A stretch of 10,260 bases of DNA from DAOTVS01 sp034436375 (lineage in GTDB: Bacteria > Chloroflexota > Anaerolineae > SpSt-313), in NCBI GenBank assembly GCA_034436375.1, contig DAOTVS010000017.1, positions 1 through 10,260 of the forward strand, written 5' to 3'. Below the pieces are notes generated by a model. That model saw only the letters and a program-made list of their open reading frames with translations, was not told where the DNA came from and made no database searches. Made by a program: the position numbers and the translations under genes. Of this stretch, positions 1 to 6,441 are shown piece after piece. Position 1 is the stretch's first letter. Each line of letters opens with the position of its first letter.

Positions 1-40
1 TCCTTTCTGGTGTTGGTACATTCAGAACACGGAGCGAGGC

Positions 41-70
41 TTGCTGTTTCTCTATCTTCAATTGTTAAAT
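41..70 (+). promoter_or_regulatory. Weak candidate promoter upstream of the ubiA-like operon
   Basis: A TTGCTG (41-46) and a TTAAAT (65-70) are separated by 18 bases, giving a poor but possible sigma-70-type pair ahead of the first gene. The remaining leader (71-240) holds no gene I can support. It contains GTACCC (85-90) complementary to GGGTAC (125-130) and a small TGCCC/GGGCA hairpin near 160-176, but it matches no riboswitch class I recognise. The start of the transcript could equally lie before the window. Confidence 0.2.
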
Positions 71-240
71 CCGGGATATATCATGTACCCTCCAAAAGGC
101 CTGTTCCGGCCGCACGCGGAGCAGGGTACCCGGAAGCTAAAGGGCGTTTTCATCGTGCGTGTTGCCCAATCGGGCACGGGGGACTGGACGATCGCTTCAG
201 CAGGAGGGGCCGGACCATCTAGAGGGCATGAAGAGGAGCT

Positions 241-1146
241 ATGGACCGAGAGACCTGGCTACGTCAACGGACCGGGATCTTCCCTGCCTTGATCGAGGCG
301 ATGCGCCCGCTCAAGTGGGCGCGGAACGCGTTCGTGCTTACGGCCCTGATCTTTGACAAAAAGATACTCGATCTGCCCTCCGTGCTGCGGGTCAGCGGTG
401 CCTTTGTGCTCTTTTGTCTGGTGGCGAGCGGGGTCTACCTGGTGAATGACCTGCTCGATATGGAGCGTGACCGGCAGCACCCCGCCAAAAAAAACCGGCC
501 TCTGGCCAGCGGTCGGCTGCCGGTGGCGGTGGCGATCCCGGCAGCGATTGTACTCCTGGCCAGCAGCGTGGGCCTGGGGCTGCTGCAAGATACGGCGCTG
601 GGCCTGATTCTCCTGACCTATGCAGTCATCAACCTGGCCTATTCGCTCTGGCTCAAGCACATCGCGCTGGTAGATACTTTTGCCGTCGCCTCGGGCTATG
701 TGCTGCGCGTGGCAGCGGGCGTGGCGGCGGTGCATGTGGAGCGCTTTTCGCCCTGGCTATACGTCTTTACCCTGCTCTTTGCCATGCTCGTCTCGCTGGC
801 CAAGCGGCGGCAGGAATCGATTATGCTGGCCAGCAATGCCGGGGCCCATCGCAGCAGCCTCAACGACTATACCATCGCCTTTTTCGATCATTCCATCAGC
901 ATGATGGCGGGCGGCGCGATCGTCGTCTATTGTTTCTATACCTTCTCGGCCCCCAACCTGCCAGCCAACCATGCCATGATGCTGACCATTCCGCTGGCCA
1001 TGTTCGCCTTTCTGCGCTACCTCTACCTGATCTACACCAAGGGTGAAGGGGGCACACCCGACGACCTTTTTTGGACTGACCGGCCGCTCCTGGTCAGTGC
1101 GATCCTCTGGGGGGCCTGCGCGGCGGCCGTTCTCTACTTGCTATAG
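241..1146 (+). CDS. UbiA-family prenyltransferase, decaprenyl-phosphate phosphoribosyltransferase-like
   Basis: This 301-aa integral membrane protein belongs to the UbiA superfamily. The Asp-rich motif N69-D-LLD-MERD, followed by HPAKKNRP (80-87), is typical of the subgroup containing mycobacterial DPPR synthase (Rv3806c), which joins PRPP to a polyprenyl phosphate rather than prenylating an aromatic ring. A second Asp region follows YSLWLKH at residues 144-156 (D145, R156), and KRRQE lies at 188-192. About eight hydrophobic segments are visible (for example near 50-68, 98-113, 118-135, 170-187, 221-236, 246-265 and 282-300). The ATG at 241 has an AAGAGGAG site 2-9 bases upstream. Length is normal for the family. 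It is probably the first gene of an operon with the LarA-like and HAD genes. No DprE1/DprE2 epimerase genes lie nearby, so the fate of the product is unknown. The family call is firm; the substrate is inferred. Confidence 0.85.
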   Translation: MDRETWLRQRTGIFPALIEAMRPLKWARNAFVLTALIFDKKILDLPSVLRVSGAFVLFCLVASGVYLVNDLLDMERDRQHPAKKNRPLASGRLPVAVAIPAAIVLLASSVGLGLLQDTALGLILLTYAVINLAYSLWLKHIALVDTFAVASGYVLRVAAGVAAVHVERFSPWLYVFTLLFAMLVSLAKRRQESIMLASNAGAHRSSLNDYTIAFFDHSISMMAGGAIVVYCFYTFSAPNLPANHAMMLTIPLAMFAFLRYLYLIYTKGEGGTPDDLFWTDRPLLVSAILWGACAAAVLYLL

Positions 1147-1176
1147 TCGTGCGCTCTTTCGGATAAGGAGTATCCT

Positions 1177-2439
1177 ATGGAGATCAAGATCCCGTGCGGT
1201 GAGAAGACCTGCACCGTGAAGTTGCCGGCGGAGCAGGTGGCCTGGGTGTTGGAGCCGGCGGACCGCCCTGCCCTGCCAGACGTGTCGGCGGCGCTGCGCG
1301 CGGCGCTGGCTCAACCCATCGGTAGCCCGCCGCTGGCAGAACTGGCCGCCAAGGCACAGGGTGAGGTCGTGATCCTGGTCGATGACGGCACGCGCAGCAC
1401 GCCGCAGGCGCTCCTGTTGCCGGTACTGCTGGATGAACTGAACCGTGCGGGCGTGGCCGACGAGCGCATTGTGCTGCTGATTGCATTGGGCACTCACCGG
1501 CCGATGGACGCCGCTGAGCGCGAGGCGCACCTGGGCCGCGAGGCGACCCGGCGCGTGCGCGTGGAGAACCTGGATGCCCGCAACCCCGAGGCTTTTGTGG
1601 ACCTGGGCACGAGCCCCAGCGGCGTGCCGATTTTTGTGGCCAAACGTTTCTACGAGGCAGGGCTGAGCCTGGCTGTGGGTAACATCGTGCCCCATATGTT
1701 CACTGGCTTTTCGGGCGGCGCCAAAATGGTGCAACCTGGGGTGTGCAGCCCATTGACCACGGCGCGCACGCACCTGCGCGCGGCGCCCCTGGTGCATCAG
1801 ACGCTGGGGCAGATCGAGAACCCCGTGCGCGCCGAGCTGGACCTGATTGCGCGGCGGAGCAGGCTGGGTTTTATCGTCAACACAGTGCTCAACGGGCGCA
1901 ACGAGGTGATCGAGATCGTGGCCGGCGACCTGGTGGCCGCTCACCGCAAAGGAGCAGCTACCGCGCGTGAGGTCTTTGGCGTGCACGTGCCCGAGCAGCC
2001 CAAGATCGTCCTTGCCGGCTCCTTCCCGGCCGACCGCGATTGGTGGCAGGCGGTCAAGGCGATCAACGCCGCCTCCATCGCCGCGCGCCCAGGGGGCGAT
2101 GTGATCATCGTCGTGCCGGGCCCGGAGGGCATTGCGCCGGACCATCCATACGTGGAAGAGCATGGCCTGCTCACCCAGGCGCAGATCCTGGAGCAGGTAC
2201 AGCAAGGCGCCTGCACCGACGAGGTGGCGGCAGCGGCCTGTATTGCCTGGGATGTGACGCGCAGCAAGACGCGGGTGACGGTCGTTTCCGAAGGCATCAG
2301 CGCCGAGCAGGCAGCGCGCATGGGCATGGAGCACGCGCAGACGGTGGAAGAAGCGCTGGAACGGGCACTGAGCCGCCAGGGTACCCGCGCCCGCATCGGC
2401 GTCATGCCGACGGCGGGTGAGTTGCTGCCCTTGGTATAG
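1177..2439 (+). CDS. larA: LarA-family nickel-pincer racemase/epimerase (lactate racemase-like)
   Basis: This 420-aa cytoplasmic protein carries the LarA (DUF2088) signatures. They include DDGTRSTP at 69-76 (R73), GTHRPM at 105-110 (H107), and VPHMFTGFSGGAK at 171-183 (H173, K183) with H199 sixteen residues after the lysine. From memory of Lactiplantibacillus plantarum LarA, these match R75, H108, H174, K184 (cofactor attachment) and H200 (nickel ligand), including the +10 and +16 spacings. Q291/K294 and W358 probably match further active-site residues. The enzyme should move a hydride on a 2-hydroxyacid or a related substrate using the nickel-pincer nucleotide. The substrate cannot be read from sequence, because the family also includes enzymes acting on other hydroxyacids and on sugar acids. 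The cofactor genes larB, larC and larE are absent here. The ATG at 1177 has AAGGAG six bases upstream. The gap to the previous gene is 30 bases, so cotranscription is likely. Confidence 0.9.
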   Translation: MEIKIPCGEKTCTVKLPAEQVAWVLEPADRPALPDVSAALRAALAQPIGSPPLAELAAKAQGEVVILVDDGTRSTPQALLLPVLLDELNRAGVADERIVLLIALGTHRPMDAAEREAHLGREATRRVRVENLDARNPEAFVDLGTSPSGVPIFVAKRFYEAGLSLAVGNIVPHMFTGFSGGAKMVQPGVCSPLTTARTHLRAAPLVHQTLGQIENPVRAELDLIARRSRLGFIVNTVLNGRNEVIEIVAGDLVAAHRKGAATAREVFGVHVPEQPKIVLAGSFPADRDWWQAVKAINAASIAARPGGDVIIVVPGPEGIAPDHPYVEEHGLLTQAQILEQVQQGACTDEVAAAACIAWDVTRSKTRVTVVSEGISAEQAARMGMEHAQTVEEALERALSRQGTRARIGVMPTAGELLPLV

Positions 2440-2443
2440 CCAT

Positions 2444-2455
2444 GGAGGACCAGTG
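2444..2455 (+). promoter_or_regulatory. Ribosome binding site that sets a GTG start for the HAD gene
   Basis: GGAGG at 2444-2448 lies four bases before an in-frame GTG (2453-2455). The upstream ATG at 2417 would overlap the end of the larA-like gene and add 12 residues before the conserved hydrophobic strand that precedes the nucleophile Asp. I therefore prefer the GTG. Confidence 0.75.
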
Positions 2456-3139
2456 CGTTACGATGCCGTTGTCTTTGATCTTTTCCATACCTTGGTCGCG
2501 CTGGAGACGGCCGGGCCGGCGGGGCCGCCGCTGAACGAGCAGCTTGGCGCGCCGAAAGAGTGGAATACGGTCTGGTGGCGCCTGACCGATGGCCGGGCAC
2601 GGGGACGCTACCCGACGAATGAGGGGCTCTTTGCCCTGATTGCGCAGGAGTTGGGATTGCCCGCTGAGCCAGAGCGTTGGCGGGCGGCGGCGACAGCGCG
2701 CAAGGCCCGCTTTCGCCGGGCGCTGACCCAGGTGGAGCCCGAGGTGCTCAAGGGACTGCAGGCCCTGCGCGCCCTGGGCCTGCCCTTGGGCCTCCTCAGT
2801 GACGCGGATTGCGACGAAGTCTCGTCCTGGCCCGACTCACCCCTGGCGCCGCTCTTCGACCGCGCTTTCTTTTCCTGTCACGAGGGCCTGCGCAAGCCCG
2901 AGACCGAGTTCTACCGCCGCCTCTGCCGCAGCCTGGGCGTGCAGCCCGAGCGCTGCCTTTATGTGGGCGACGGTTTCAGCGATGAGCACGTGGGCGCTCG
3001 GCGCGTGGGTATGACCCCCGTGCTCATGACCTGCTTCCTCAAGCGCTATTACCCGGAGCGTATCCCCCGGCTCCAGTCGCGCTGCGATTTTGCTGTCGGT
3101 AGTGTGGCGGAGCTGGCGGACGTAATCCGTCACGCGTAA
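2453..3139 (+). CDS. HAD-superfamily hydrolase
   Basis: This 228-aa soluble protein, starting at GTG 2453, has the four HAD motifs. Motif I is FDLFHTL with nucleophile D9, motif II is the serine in LLSDAD (S116), motif III is K148 in RKPE, and motif IV is GDGFSDE (D173, D177). A helical cap of about 85 residues (roughly 18-105) lies between motifs I and II, as in subclass C1. The usual second Asp of motif I (nucleophile +2) is replaced by F11. This resembles L-2-haloacid dehalogenases, which have an aromatic residue there, more than typical phosphatases, so phosphatase activity should not be assumed. It follows the LarA-like gene by 13 bases and probably belongs to that operon. The last residues (IRHA) and the TAA stop fall at or inside the left arm of an inverted-repeat element, so the native C-terminus may have been altered. 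The substrate is unknown. Confidence 0.85.
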   Translation: MRYDAVVFDLFHTLVALETAGPAGPPLNEQLGAPKEWNTVWWRLTDGRARGRYPTNEGLFALIAQELGLPAEPERWRAAATARKARFRRALTQVEPEVLKGLQALRALGLPLGLLSDADCDEVSSWPDSPLAPLFDRAFFSCHEGLRKPETEFYRRLCRSLGVQPERCLYVGDGFSDEHVGARRVGMTPVLMTCFLKRYYPERIPRLQSRCDFAVGSVAELADVIRHA

Positions 3140-3274
3140 AGCATGAAACGTCAAACGTAAGATTGCCATTGATTGGGCTCGCTGGGCAGTGGAGCAATCG
3201 CTGCAGGCAAGCTTGGGTGGAACAGTGAGTGTTGCACCATGACGACCTTACGTTTGACGTTTCACGCTTTACGC
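3134..3274. repeat. Inverted-repeat (MITE-like or hairpin) intergenic element, copy 1
   Basis: The 28-nt arms at 3134-3161 and 3247-3274 are reverse complements at 27 of 28 positions (A3143 is the one mismatch). They enclose 85 bases with a smaller nested stem, GGAGCAA (3191-3197) against TTGCACC (3232-3238), one mismatch. The arms are made of ACGTTT/GTAAAG-like words. The HAD stop codon (3137-3139) is inside the left arm, and the right arm ends 17 bases before the MFS start. A second element of the same design sits at 7254-7390. Both contain CGACCTTAC at the inner edge of the right arm and AGGCAAG in the interior. No transposase is encoded, and I cannot identify a target-site duplication. 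In RNA this would form a long hairpin between two genes. Confidence 0.8.
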
Positions 3275-3281
3275 ACATCAA

Positions 3282-3294
3282 AGGAGTCGCCTTG
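3282..3294 (+). promoter_or_regulatory. Ribosome binding site that sets a TTG start for the MFS gene
   Basis: AGGAG at 3282-3286 lies five bases before an in-frame TTG (3292-3294). The alternative in-frame ATG at 3229 has no good site and would force translation of the right arm of the inverted repeat, adding 21 residues with no transporter character. Confidence 0.7.
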
Positions 3295-4473
3295 GCTCGC
3301 ACAACCACCGCCACCTCCTGGGCTGCCGAAGTACCGCTCCTCGCCCTCCTGTGGGGGGCAAACCTGGCCGTGTTCACGGCGGACCTGATGATGAACGCCC
3401 TCTACCCGGCGCTGGCTATGCGCTTTGGGGTGCCGCTGGAGACGGTGGTGCTTCTGACCACGCCGCGCATGTTGGGGCAGATCGGGGTATTGGCTCTGGG
3501 CGCCCTTTCGGACCGGGTGGGCCGCGCGGCGGTGCTGGCCGCCGGGCTGTTCCTGGTGGCGCTGGCAGGGTGGGGCGGGGCACTGGCGCCAGGGCTGGGT
3601 GTGATGATCCTGGCCCAGGGCGCCATGGGGCTCGGCTTTGCCGTGGTAACCACCATCATCCCCTGTGTGGTAGGCGACCGCTACCGCTATGAGATCCGCG
3701 GCCGGCTCCTATCCCTCATCCAATTTGCCCTGCCCTTTGCGCTCATTGCCGTGGTGCCGACGATCATTGCGCTCGCCGGCCGGTACACCGTCGCCACGCC
3801 CTTTATGGCGCTGGGCACGGCGGCGGGGCTGCTGGGGCTGCTCTCGGCCTGGCGTCTGCCGCGGGCGATGGCGGCCGGCACCGCCCGCCCCGCGCCCGGC
3901 AGCGCCAAACCTGCCAGTTGGGTGCGGCCAGATGTGCTGGCTATCGTGGCCGTGTGCCTGCTCATGGCCATCGTGCCGACGGCGATCTTCGGCTTCCTGG
4001 CCGGCTGGGTAGGTGCGACCTTTGGCGACCCCGACCGCACAGTGAGCCTGGCCTTCGCCTGCGATGGCATAGGCGCCCTGCTCGGCGTCTCCCTGAGCGC
4101 TTACCTGGTGGATCGCCTGCACAAGCGTTGGGCGGCGGTGGTCGGGCTGGCGCTGACCGGGTGCTGCACCCTTCTGCTGCCGGGCACACGGGGCGCCTTG
4201 CCGCTCATGCTACTGGCCGTCGGCGGTCTGGCGGCGTTCAACGAAATCGGCTACATTGCGTCTCCGGCCCTCCTGGGGCAGATGGCTCCACAGGCGCGAG
4301 GCACCATCTTGAGCGTGTGGGCAACAGCATTGGCTATCGGCGGGGCGATTGCCCCCTGGCTGGCGCGGCCACTGTGGCAGCGATGGGGGATGCAGGGCCT
4401 CGGCTGGGCAGGCGGTGCGCTGCTGATCGTGCTGGCAGGTCTGCTCGCTCTGGTGCAGGCGGAGCCCGATTGA
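3292..4473 (+). CDS. Major facilitator superfamily (MFS) transporter
   Basis: This protein of about 393 aa is almost entirely hydrophobic segments, consistent with 12 transmembrane helices. Motif A, between helices 2 and 3, reads GALSDRVGR (70-78). A hydrophilic central loop rich in Ala/Pro (about 184-208) separates the two halves. The second half has a partial motif-A equivalent, YLVDRLHKR. The length is ordinary for a drug/metabolite efflux-type MFS protein, but nothing in the sequence fixes the substrate. The TTG start was chosen on the Shine-Dalgarno site. It lies 152 bases after the HAD gene, with the hairpin element between them, so cotranscription is possible but would be through a long stem. 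No dedicated promoter is evident between the repeat and the start. Confidence 0.85.
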   Translation: MARTTTATSWAAEVPLLALLWGANLAVFTADLMMNALYPALAMRFGVPLETVVLLTTPRMLGQIGVLALGALSDRVGRAAVLAAGLFLVALAGWGGALAPGLGVMILAQGAMGLGFAVVTTIIPCVVGDRYRYEIRGRLLSLIQFALPFALIAVVPTIIALAGRYTVATPFMALGTAAGLLGLLSAWRLPRAMAAGTARPAPGSAKPASWVRPDVLAIVAVCLLMAIVPTAIFGFLAGWVGATFGDPDRTVSLAFACDGIGALLGVSLSAYLVDRLHKRWAAVVGLALTGCCTLLLPGTRGALPLMLLAVGGLAAFNEIGYIASPALLGQMAPQARGTILSVWATALAIGGAIAPWLARPLWQRWGMQGLGWAGGALLIVLAGLLALVQAEPD

Positions 4474-4587
4474 TTTGGCCAGACCAATGCTGGTGTCGAT
4501 TTGGGGCATCGACATACCTGTGGCATGATGTATATCGATTGTCAGCTGGATCGGCGGACTGCCACCCCACTGGAAAGCTGGACCACT

Positions 4588-5904
4588 ATGACTTTATGGA
4601 TGATCAAGCACGCATCATCGCTTGGCCGGCGCCCGCTATACGCTCCCCTCTGGTTGCCCATCGCGGCGGTTCTCCTGGCCTGCAGCCTGGCCGCCTGCGC
4701 AGCTCAGGCCGCTCCGCCTCCCACGGCCGCGCCGACCGCAGAGCCATCGCCCACGGCGAGTCCCACACCCAGGCCCACGGCCACCGCTACGGCAACGGCC
4801 ACGCCCGAGCCCAGCCCGACGCCTACCCAGAGCCCCACCCAGACGGCGACGCGAAAGCCCAGCCCAACGGCGACCACGGCCCCGACGAAAGCCCCACCTG
4901 CGGCGACCCCCACCGAAAGCAAACCACAGGCGGCCGCCAATATCGCCGGCGCCACAGGGCCAGCGCCAGGCAGCTTGGGGCCGCGGCTGGTACTGGCCAA
5001 CTATTTCGCCTGGTACTCACCATCAAGCTGGAGTGGCTGTAACATCAGCGCCGGCGACAAGCCGAGCCAGCTCTATAATTCCGATGATCCGGCGACGATG
5101 GCCACTCAGATCAGGCAAGCGATGAGCGCCGGCATCGATGGCTTTACCCTGCAGTGGTTCGCCCCCGGCGAGCGCACCGACCACAACCTGGCCACTCTGC
5201 TCGCCCAGTCGCAGGGCACCCCCTTCCGCTCCACCGTCATCTTCCTGCGGCACATCTGGCCCGGCACGCCCGCGCCCTCGCAGCCCGAGGTCATCAATGC
5301 CCTGCGCTACCTGATGGATCATTATGCCGGCAACCCCAATTTCCTGACCCTTGAGGGCCGACCGGTGATCTTTTTCACCGATCTGCCCCGGGTGCCCACC
5401 GCTCCCGGCCAGACCGCGCAGCAAGCCTGGGCGGCCATCCGCGCCCAGGCTGATCCACAGCACAAGGCGTGGTGGATCGCCGAAGGGCTCGACCCCTCCT
5501 ATCTGGCCGTCTTTGACGGGCTCTACGTCTACAAGATAATCCATGCCGACTACCCCCAGGCTTATCTCAAGGCGGCGACCTGGGCGGCGTCGGTCAAGAG
5601 CTGGGAGCAAAAGACCGGCCAGCGCAAGCTCTGGTGGGCCACAATCACCCCCGGTTGGGATGATCTGCGCTCTACCTGTGTGTCCGATATCCGCACGCCC
5701 AGCAAGCCCTTCAAGCAGGACCGCGCCGATGGGGCCTTTTACCAGGCCACTGCAGAGGCCGCTCTGGCCACCAATCCCGACGGTCTGTGGATCAACAGCT
5801 GGAATGAATGGGTCGAGGGCACCTACATCGAGCCCGGCGTGCAATACGGCGATCGCTATCTGCAGCTCACCGCCCAGATCGCCGCCCGTTTCAAGAAAAA
5901 ATAG
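4588..5904 (+). CDS. Lipoprotein with a GH99/WbsX-like glycoside hydrolase domain
   Basis: Read from ATG 4588 this is 438 aa. A basic N-terminus (GRRP 13-16), a hydrophobic stretch (17-36) and a lipobox LAAC with C37 predict a membrane-anchored lipoprotein. Residues 43-118 form a low-complexity Pro/Thr/Ala/Ser stalk. The catalytic domain (about 133-438) begins with LVLANYFAWYSPSSW and ends with NSWNEWVEGTYIEP. In GH99 endo-alpha-mannosidase/mannanase the catalytic pair is two Glu spaced by three in NEWxEG; here they are E407 and E410. Related WbsX domains share this ending, so GH99-like is firmer than a named activity. It probably acts on an alpha-mannan-like or other surface glycan outside the membrane. 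The start is uncertain: an in-frame TTG at 4501 and ATGs at 4525/4528 and 4600 exist, and none has a strong ribosome site. The C-terminus ends in KKK, 24 bases before a terminator. Confidence 0.8.
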   Translation: MTLWMIKHASSLGRRPLYAPLWLPIAAVLLACSLAACAAQAAPPPTAAPTAEPSPTASPTPRPTATATATATPEPSPTPTQSPTQTATRKPSPTATTAPTKAPPAATPTESKPQAAANIAGATGPAPGSLGPRLVLANYFAWYSPSSWSGCNISAGDKPSQLYNSDDPATMATQIRQAMSAGIDGFTLQWFAPGERTDHNLATLLAQSQGTPFRSTVIFLRHIWPGTPAPSQPEVINALRYLMDHYAGNPNFLTLEGRPVIFFTDLPRVPTAPGQTAQQAWAAIRAQADPQHKAWWIAEGLDPSYLAVFDGLYVYKIIHADYPQAYLKAATWAASVKSWEQKTGQRKLWWATITPGWDDLRSTCVSDIRTPSKPFKQDRADGAFYQATAEAALATNPDGLWINSWNEWVEGTYIEPGVQYGDRYLQLTAQIAARFKKK

Positions 5905-5928
5905 ACGCGCGGCATCGCCCCGCGAATC

Positions 5929-5960
5929 AAAAGAGCCCGAGGCTCAACTCGGGCTCTTTT
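5929..5960. terminator. Bidirectional intrinsic terminator
   Basis: A perfect 13-bp stem (5929-5941 with 5948-5960) has a six-base loop. Both strands read AAAA-GAGCCCGAG ... CTCGGGCTC-TTTT, so a GC stem is followed by a T-run in either direction. It lies 24 bases after the lipoprotein stop on the plus strand and 12 bases beyond the tRNA-Ser CCA on the minus strand, so it serves both convergent transcripts. Confidence 0.9.
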
Positions 5961-5972
5961 CGTTCATCGTTT

Positions 5973-6063
5973 TGGCGGAAGGGGTGGGATTCGAACCCAC
6001 GGTGAGGACAAGCCCCACAACGGTTTTCGAGACCGCCCCATTCAACCGCTCTGGCACCCTTCC
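5973..6063 (-). tRNA. tRNA-Ser (anticodon CGA), CCA encoded
   Basis: Read on the minus strand from 6063, the acceptor GGAAGGG (6063-6057) pairs with CCCTTCC (5983-5977), discriminator G at 5976, and CCA is encoded at 5975-5973. The anticodon arm is GCGGT-CTCGAAA-ACCGT, giving anticodon CGA for the codon UCG. The D-arm has the serine-type AGCGGTTGAA. A long class II variable arm follows the anticodon stem. The T-arm is GTGGG-TTCGAAT-CCCAC. All features agree with a functional tRNA-Ser. It has its own promoter immediately upstream and shares a terminator with the convergent lipoprotein gene. Confidence 0.97.
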
Positions 6064-6073
6064 ACGCGGATAG

Positions 6074-6102
6074 ATTATACCACGGCCAGCCTGCTTTGGC
6101 AA
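6074..6102 (-). promoter_or_regulatory. Sigma-70-type promoter of tRNA-Ser
   Basis: On the minus strand TTGCCA (6102-6097) is followed after exactly 17 bases by a perfect TATAAT (6079-6074). The mature tRNA 5' end (6063) is only 10 bases past the -10 box, so the primary transcript would have a very short leader. Confidence 0.88.
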
Positions 6103-6133
6103 CACGATAGGCGGCCGTCCGGCCCTGGGCACT

Positions 6134-6320
6134 GGGTGCATCCAGGATCCGTATCCGCCGCCCGGGTTGCGGCCGGCCTCAACCTGGGAAAGGGGGCAGG
6201 CCTGCCCCCAAAAGGCCCTGTACCGGGGTAGCGCACAGCCTAGAGGCCAGTTGCCAGGGCAGAGCGCCTCTGGCGGCAGCCTGTTGGCCGTGAACTCGCC
6301 GATGCGCCCCGGATGCACCC
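6134..6320. other. Intergenic region with long-range nested complementarity; possible structured RNA, strand unknown
   Basis: No gene is supported between the tRNA promoter and the next promoter. The segment is closed by a perfect 10-bp inverted repeat, GGGTGCATCC (6134-6143) and GGATGCACCC (6311-6320). Inside it, CGTATCCGC (6150-6158) matches GCCGATGCG (6298-6306) with one mismatch and one wobble. Next, GTT (6166-6168) pairs AAC (6293-6295) and CGGCC (6170-6174) pairs GGCCG (6286-6290), then GCCCTG (6215-6220) pairs CAGGGC (6255-6260). Competing local hairpins exist: CCCGGGTTG (6161-6169) with CAACCTGGG (6180-6188), and an 18-nt perfect palindrome at 6192-6209. The nested order suggests a rod of about 187 nt, loosely like 6S RNA in shape and size, but there is no convincing promoter for it, and G+C-rich DNA gives many chance pairings. 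Confidence 0.25.
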
Positions 6321-6330
6321 CGGGAGCTGC

Positions 6331-6359
6331 TTGCCTCTCTGCAGACATTCCGCTATAAT
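6331..6359 (+). promoter_or_regulatory. Sigma-70-type promoter for the 6439 gene
   Basis: TTGCCT (6331-6336) and a perfect TATAAT (6354-6359) are spaced by 17 bases. Transcription would start near 6366 and give a leader of about 70 bases before the GTG start at 6439. Confidence 0.8.
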
Positions 6360-6424
6360 CGAAGTGGTGACCCCTGCAAAGGCGGCGTCCCGGATTCCGT
6401 CCCATATCGCTCCGGCAAGCCTTT

Positions 6425-6441
6425 GAGGAGATGTTGATGTG
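6425..6441 (+). promoter_or_regulatory. Ribosome binding site and GTG start
   Basis: GAGGAG (6425-6430) is eight bases before GTG (6439-6441), the first start of the long reading frame. The ATGs at 6431 and 6437 are in other frames, and the frame opened at 6431 gives only a short product. Confidence 0.7.

Noticed and set aside
10..222. Short frame at the left edge (70 codons)
   Set aside because: It has no ribosome site and no recognisable features, and it overlaps two alternative short frames, so I treat the region as leader or intergenic.
1141..2334. Long open frame antisense to the LarA-like gene (397 codons)
   Set aside because: It is a shadow frame caused by high G+C. The plus-strand frame has catalytic motifs with correct spacing, while the antisense product is His/Arg/Gln-rich with no recognisable domain.
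3229..3291. Earlier ATG start for the MFS transporter at 3229
   Set aside because: It would translate the inverted-repeat arm and has no good ribosome site, whereas TTG 3292 has AGGAG at ideal distance.
4717..4925. Tandem repeat or CRISPR-like array in the Pro/Thr-coding stretch
   Set aside because: The DNA is a low-complexity coding stretch (Pro, Thr, Ala, Ser codons) in frame with a lipoprotein signal and a catalytic domain. There are no regular spacers.
92..6226. Similar words CCAAAAGGCC-TGT-CCGG at 92-109 and 6208-6226
   Set aside because: They match with one substitution and one insertion, but similarity does not extend outward, and G+C-rich intergenic DNA can give this by chance. It is not enough to call a repeat family.
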